A stretch of DNA of 64,000 nt from Zingiber officinale. Lineage: Eukaryota > Streptophyta > Magnoliopsida > Zingiberales > Zingiberaceae. Below are positions 58,561 to 64,000 of this stretch, in pieces. The position numbers and the translations under genes are program-made. Numbering within the stretch: position 1 is the first letter of the stretch; each line of letters starts with the position of its first letter. The stretch is from NCBI RefSeq assembly GCF_018446385.1, contig NC_056002.1, positions 5,195,474 through 5,259,473 on the forward strand, given 5' to 3'. The notes below the pieces were generated by a model, which saw only the letters and a program-made list of their open reading frames with translations, made no database searches and was not told the DNA's origin.

Positions 58561-60050
58561 TATCTGGTTCCATATTTTGCAGAGAATAACTATTTGTCTC
58601 AAATGCAGGAGCAACAATGCAGCCTCCTTAGCACTGGCCTTCTTCAGGTGATGTACTGAGGGGTAGTCCCTTTGCTACCTTCTTTCTATGCAGTGAAAAT
58701 CTGAATAAAAAACACTCGCTTCTCAATTTGCTAGGTACTAAGTCTTGAGTTTTACTCTCCATTTTAATTCCTGTGATTGTGAAGATCCGAAGACTAAAGC
58801 ATCTAGTCCTTAGTTTGTTACTTCTAAGAAAGGCTATCGATCCTTCCCGTGCTATATCTTTAGTTTTAGCTAAACAGTCCTACACTGCATAGGCACTGGC
58901 AGAAGCCCGTATTTTTTATTAAAAAGAGGGGGGCCTGCACTTCAAGTGATTGTGGCTCTGGTAATGCGGGTTGTGAGATTTATCAGGTTGTCCAAGGCCT
59001 TCTGCATTGTCTGGGGTAGTCAGAGCTCCCCTTCCTTCTTTAACAATAGAAAGAAGGAACAAATAAAAAATTCCTTCATAAAAAAAAATCAAAAAGGTTT
59101 ATTTCGGTGTCTCTTTATTTTTTTTTCAAATATTTTTATTTTAAAATTTTCTTCATTTTCATAAAATATATGTATATTTCGGTTTCAGATTCCATATGCT
59201 TCTTTACACATCCTTGCAATGAACGTGACGGGTTAAGAGATAGCCGGCTACAAGCAGTACCACGCATGAAATTGCACCTCGATTTCTCCAACAATTGAAC
59301 AAAGCGAAATCAAAAGCCAAATCTCCTATCAATATAAATACATCCCCATGATCAACAATTGAATCATTCTGCACGCTCACTCGTATGATGTGCTTCACAT
59401 TTGGACAGAAACCTCCGAAGGCAAAGAGGCAGACAAAAGAGGAGGCCCGGAAGTTGAAAGAGAAGGCAGAGAAAAGAAGGGAGAAAGAGACGAAGATAAG
59501 GGAGGAGAAGAAGAAGAGGAAAGAGAAAGAAGAGAAGAGGAAGAGGGAAGAGAGAAAAAGGAAGGAACAGGAGGAAAAGAAGAGAAGGGAAAGGGAGAAG
59601 AGGAGGAGAAGACAGAGGAGATTTTGGTTTTGAAGAAGTTTTTTTTTTTTATGCATCCAAATTCCAGTCTTTGGATGGGATTTTATTATTTGGCGGGGTC
59701 GGGCGAACAGTAAAATAGTTAAGGGATTCTTTTGCAAATATGTCCAGGGCGTTAAATTAGGGCAGAAGGAAATCGAGCTTCTCTTCTTGTCTCATGATGC
59801 AAAAGGTTGGAACCGCCAACCCAGCGGCCCCCTCACCCCGGCCCCACAAGTATGAGAGGGAGTAAATCACGGTGAATACGGGCCCAGTTATGACATGGCG
59901 GTCTTAGGTGTTTAGCACGGACAGATATTGATATTATCACAATTGCTGCCGCAGACCTTTGACCTCCCGACTCATGATGCAAGAATACCATGTCATAACC
60001 GGCTGATCCCGCCCGTGGGGGCAGCTTCTCTTCTTGTCTCGATACGACGG
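58561..60050. other. Intergenic DNA with a purine-rich tract
   Basis: From about 59410 to 59635 the plus strand is almost pure A and G in GAAGAGGAAGAG-like order. It gives an 82-codon Lys/Glu/Arg open frame (59385-59633), which I take as a by-product of the simple sequence. The end of the block (59880-60050) is likely the promoter of the next gene. Confidence 0.5.
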
Positions 60051-62505
60051 ATGGGGGCCGAAGAACAGCAGGCGCAGAAAGCTGGCAATGGTGTCGGGGG
60101 TTTGGCGACTCCAACTCCCATCTCTGAGGCCCAATTCCTGTCGTGGAAGCGCCGAAAGGTTTTTGATTATTCGTGTTCATCTTGTTTCACTGCAATTTCA
60201 TCTTACATGGATTTATATTTCTGAATTTCATTGTTGGAGGGTGAGCCTGCTTGGAGTTTCTGCTGTTCTCTTTGTGCTCGACATTTATTTAATTAGTTCT
60301 CATCATTACTCGTTCATTCTCATTGTTTGATTCGTTGCCTTCTTTTGTTTGTTTATCGTTTCATCGGGGGTTTTCTCCATCTCTATGTAATAATGCGGAA
60401 TTTTGGTTGTATGAGGCTTATATCTTTCGCACTTCATTCGATTTCCATCTTTATAATTTTTCTCTCTGATACTTATTTCGTTTCCCTCTTTCAGGATAGT
60501 TCATTTCGATCATCAGAAGTGAATACTAATACGACTATTTTTCTGAAAGAAAATAGGTCATATTTTGTTTAGCATCAATGTTTGTATTCTCTACTATCGT
60601 ACTTACGACTAGTTTTGACTTTGGGATTTATACGCCATTATCCCTTTCCATTTGTTTCACGAGTCCTAGATAGAGTAGAGTGCTAGAAACTCTATTGTCT
60701 GTTGGGAGGTTTACACTTATGTTGGAGCTTTTCTCTTTTAAAATTTGCAGTATCATATGGTTTCTTGTGTTTTTTATTTTTTAGTTGTACTATGGAAGTT
60801 GTTTTTTTTTCCCGCATATCTTGCCTGAGATGCATACTTAAGATCCAATTACGCATGATTAATAACCAATAGTGACTTAAATGAATGTTTGTATAAGTGA
60901 GATAGTGAATATACTGGTAGGCATCTGTAATGACACACTGGATGTATGCAATCTTGATAGTATTGTGAAATGAGAAATTAAGTTTTGCTACAATTTGAAT
61001 AGTTTTCAGTATAGAGAAACTTGGAGTATACATATATGTATGTGCTCTTACAGTACTTAACCCTTGAACTTGTCGACTTAGTGTTCTTCCAATTATTTCG
61101 ACCTTGTTGTTGTGAACAAGGACTATATCGGATATAGTTCTATATGTTGTACCTTGTAATGTCATATGCCATTTAGGTAGCTACTTAAGTTTTACCCTCC
61201 CTTTTTCTTGTTTAAGTTAGTTCTTGAATTATCTTAGATACACCAAACATAATGAACATCTTGTGTTGCGGTTCACCTCATTGTAAATTTTCATTAATAT
61301 TTTAGGGGTTAGTTACTTTGGTTTTCCTCTGGAGCTCCATTGCTCCAGTTATCTGATTGCTAAATTAATGCACATTTGCTCTTAGGCTGTTAGGCATGTG
61401 CTTCTTGTGTCATTCATATAGATGAATGCATATGCAAGTTATTTACTTTGCTCACTTGATTGCTTATTGGTCTACTTAACCTAGTTATTATTGTCGGCTA
61501 AATCTCAAGTTAATGTTCATAAACAGGATGCTGAAGCAGCAGCAAGAAAAGCTGAAGCAGCTCAAAAACGTGCAGAGGACATAGCTGCAGGAACAGTTCA
61601 GATGAATGGCCGTGAGCTTTTTCACCATGAGCCTTGGGTATTTGATAATGATCAATACTGATTTTCATCAGAGGTTAGTGTGGTTTGTTACTTAACTTCC
61701 TTTGTCTTTTTGCCTATCTTGTGGACTTTCTCTTTATTAGGGTCGTAGCTGGATGTATAGCAGCATTTGTTTCTTTTGGATACACTTATTCCTAGTTAAG
61801 ATTTGTGTAGCAATTCTTAGTAGAGTTTTATTAGTTTTGTGAGATAGAAATTTCAAGGGTGGTTTGGAATCGGGATTAGGCCAAGACCAGCTGGATGACT
61901 TTTTGGACTTGAAGATATTCATACTTGGATGTTTGTTAATAGCACACCGGATCGCATAGAATGTTGCACGATACTCCTTGCTTCCTCTCCAATGCTTGAT
62001 CCTTGGCTACTCAATGTAGTTCTCATTTGATTTACCTTCCAAGTCATGTTACTAAAATTATTGGTAGTGTCTTCTTTACGGTTATTATGGAACACACTGA
62101 CATCAATTTATTACTATTGTCATATCAGGTTTATCCTTGACTGGTATATAGTGGATTCCCATGCAAAATTCATACATGAGTTGTTTCGCTAATTCTTTTT
62201 TTTTCTTGAATCAATTAGGTAATAGCATATTTCGTCTTGGTCCTCACACTGTGTTGTTTACTGAACAAATAAGGATTCATCAATGACAGTTTTTGAAGTT
62301 ATACCTTGAATGCTTGAAGTTAATTTGCTGTACCTTTTAAATAGTCTAATAAGTTACTGCTACTACTTACAGGTGTTCAAGCAACAAGAGAGGAAAGAAA
62401 TATGTCATCAACGAGGATTTCGAGTTGGTGGTAAAACGTGACACAATATTAAAATTTGAAGTATGTACTTCTTTGGATGAATTACCAATTTATGTACTTC
62501 CTTGA
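60051..62505 (+). CDS. Small DFRP-type protein gene, last part frameshifted
   Basis: DFRP-type proteins bind and stabilise developmentally regulated GTPases (DRG) linked to translation. Exon 1 is 60051-60158 (36 codons, TPISEAQFLSWKRRK before a GT donor). Exon 2 starts at 61528 after ACAG and gives DAEAAARKAEAAQKRAEDIA, then VQMNGRELF. The pattern T-x-x-x-F-x-x-W-K-x-K followed by M-x-G-R-E-L-F-x-x-x-P-x-x-F is the DFRP C-terminal signature. After RELF (T run at 61618-61622) the expected ending HHEPWVFDNDQY and stop (61659-61661) lies one base out of frame. Taken literally, the frame instead continues, can splice from 61673 to 62373, and ends at 62505 (128 residues). A one-base loss, real or from sequencing, is the simpler explanation. 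The family call is from motifs. Confidence 0.65.
60159..61527 (+). other. Large intron of the DFRP-type gene
   Basis: Begins GTTTTTGATT and ends TTCATAAACAG. It is T-rich on the gene strand, as plant introns are. No other gene is seen inside on either strand; the longer open frame at 60692-61165 (minus) has no recognisable family. Confidence 0.6.
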
Positions 62506-63169
62506 ACCAGTTTATGTAGTTTGTAACCTGAGACATTTTGAAGCCTCAGTAAAAGAACCTCTTTGTTCAACAAATGCAGTGTAAAGGTTGGAGAAGCATT
62601 GTAACCTGAGGTTCATGCTTGCTAACATGCACAGTAGAAATAGCAGTTTTCATTCAATGCTCTGCCAAAATTGTTTTTTCTCAAGGTACCCTCGACTTAT
62701 TAGTATTTTTAAAATCGAAGCTTAGAAAAACATGTAAAAATCATTTAGCTTATAATTATTTAATGTGTAGTTATTTCAGCATCGATTGAGTTTTGGTCAA
62801 AAGTTTTTTGAGTGAAGAACAAAAATCTAAAATAAATTTAAAAGGTTGGTTGCATTATACTGTTATTTAGAGTTCTTGATATGTTTTTTTTTTTTAAATT
62901 ATGTAATATATTTCGACACTCAATCAAATTTTAATTAGTGCAAAAATAAAGTTGTAGACCAATGACTCTTATTAAGACATTACTCATGCACTTTAAATTT
63001 TGATTTATTAAGTTATGAATTTTAAAAAAAATTAATGAATCCTTTACTGACCTCTAATAAGGCTTGTAATCTTTTATTTTCTCCTTTTTTCAAGAATTTT
63101 TTTACATCTAATAAAATTTTAGTTAAAACGTGATGGATGCTGAAATATGCTATATAATATTTTAAAGCA
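62506..63169. other. Intergenic DNA, nothing recognised
   Basis: Probable 3' UTR of the preceding gene to about 62700, then very AT-rich sequence with no signal. Confidence 0.4.
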
Positions 63170-63380
63170 TGCCATTTTTTATTTATTAAATTGATTAGTG
63201 AATTTAATATTATAAATTTTTATTTAAAATTTTGATAAGAGATTTATTAACAAACATGATTCATAAATATTATTTTCAAATAATCATAATATGTATTCAT
63301 TAAAATATATACGCATACAAATTTATTCATGAGTTTATTTAAATATATTATTTAATTGATCTTGTAAATAAAATCTTACT
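63170..63380. mobile_element. Eroded third copy of the hAT-type MITE
   Basis: GATAAGAGATTTATTAACAA, ACATGATTCATAAATATTAT, TTTATTCATGAGTTTATTTA and TTAATTGATCTTGTA follow the same order as AAGAGTTTTATTAAT, TATGGTTCGTAAAC and TTAATTGATCTTATG in the copy at 28943-29505. Both ends are gone. Confidence 0.5.
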
Positions 63381-63687
63381 ATATCAAATAATGTTTTATT
63401 CATTTACAATTAACTATTTCTTCCAAACAAATATTGATGTTAATTAACTTGGTCATCTTTATTAACCATCTCCTTAATTTTGTTATGTTAAGCCCAACAA
63501 ACGATTTGAATTTCTAACCCAAACCGAACCAACTCGATCCGTTGAGACTTAAATCGGCTGATACGGTGCTTTTGTACCACTATTAAACTGGTCTTGGTTC
63601 AGTGAGGACCGGTTCAACTCGTTCGTTTCCTAAGAAACCCTTGCACTGCTGTGCTTTGAGGCGGTGGCGCCGCTCGTTCCAGCTCCG

Positions 63688-63767
63688 ATGGGATACAACC
63701 GATCACGCCGCCCTGGGAACCGCTCTGATCGTCGAGGGCAGGCAGGTACTAGCCGAGGAACTCAGTG
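63688..63767 (+). CDS. Possible first coding exon of a gene running off the window
   Basis: After AT-rich DNA the composition turns GC-rich at 63600. An ATG at 63688-63690 opens GYNRSRRPGNRSDRRGQAG, an Arg/Gly-rich start, up to a GTAAGT donor at 63768. A longer frame from 63602 in another phase is also open. I do not recognise the product, and the rest of the gene would be beyond 64000. Confidence 0.25.
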
Positions 63768-64000
63768 GTAAGTCCTGCACCTCCTCTTCCTCTTCCTCTA
63801 AAATTAGGGATTCGCTTCGTAAGTGGCGCGGTGGCTCCACTTGCGACTTTGCGAACTAGATGTCCATTCTCAATTCACATTTTCTCAGACAGTTAAATTT
63901 GTTGCAATAATTGCGTTGAATCTTTGTGTTAGCTCATAGATTCCGGCAAGGTTATAGTTACGTTGGTTTGGTTAGTGGTATTGTGATTATGTATAGCTAT

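Noticed and set aside
59385-59713. Lys/Glu/Arg-rich small protein
   Set aside because: A purine-only simple sequence keeps one frame open; there are no conserved ends and no promoter or splice context. It could still be real, but I cannot support it.
60692-61165. 157-codon minus-strand open frame inside the DFRP gene intron
   Set aside because: AT-rich intron sequence without any recognisable domain or splice logic on that strand.

Overview
This window is nuclear DNA of a flowering plant, most probably a monocot. The evidence is spliced genes with GT-AG introns and GC-rich first exons, three plant gene families (trehalose-6-phosphate phosphatase, AP2/ERF, SOSEKI), and a dense load of plant transposons (Ty3 Tat lineage, Copia, a TRIM, hAT, CACTA, tRNA-derived SINEs). 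The exact species is not readable from the sequence; a member of the ginger/banana order is only a guess.

Layout: (1) 0.7-4.1 kb is a complete-ended but decayed hAT DNA transposon with a perfect 8-bp target duplication, followed by LINE and CACTA relics. (2) 7.3-17.5 kb is a Ty3 element of the Tat lineage on the minus strand, bounded by LTRs and a perfect 5-bp duplication (CGAGG). It carries a second, oppositely transcribed ORF region next to its 3' LTR. (3) 17.7-22 kb is a CACTA relic split by a 3.0-kb LTR that stands alone and is flanked by GTGGT. (4) 24.4-26.3 kb holds an intact-looking trehalose-6-phosphate phosphatase gene (ten exons, minus strand). (5) 26.5-31 kb is AT-rich intergenic DNA with a long TA microsatellite and a MITE. 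(6) 31.0-43.3 kb is a nest of LTR elements: a Tat LTR invaded by a solo Copia LTR and by a second, short Tat element, followed by a Copia element whose right LTR was invaded by a TRIM. (7) 44-51.6 kb has a MITE with a perfect 8-bp duplication, three SINEs, satellite-like tandem repeats and an intronless-in-CDS DREB-type AP2/ERF gene (48.0-48.9 kb). (8) 52.3-54.2 kb is a five-exon SOSEKI gene on the minus strand. (9) 55-60 kb is repeat-rich intergenic DNA. (10) 60.0-62.5 kb is a small plus-strand gene with a DFRP-type C-terminal motif whose reading frame appears shifted by one base. (11) The window ends in the possible first exon of another gene.

The four host genes are unrelated single-copy-type plant genes (sugar signalling, stress transcription, cell polarity, translation-GTPase partner) and form no operon or cluster. 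Most of the novelty lies in the nested transposon history and in the antisense coding unit of the Tat elements. I found no clear sign of a wholly new biological system. Exon borders and repeat ends were placed by eye from splice dinucleotides, protein family patterns and target-site duplications, without alignment software.
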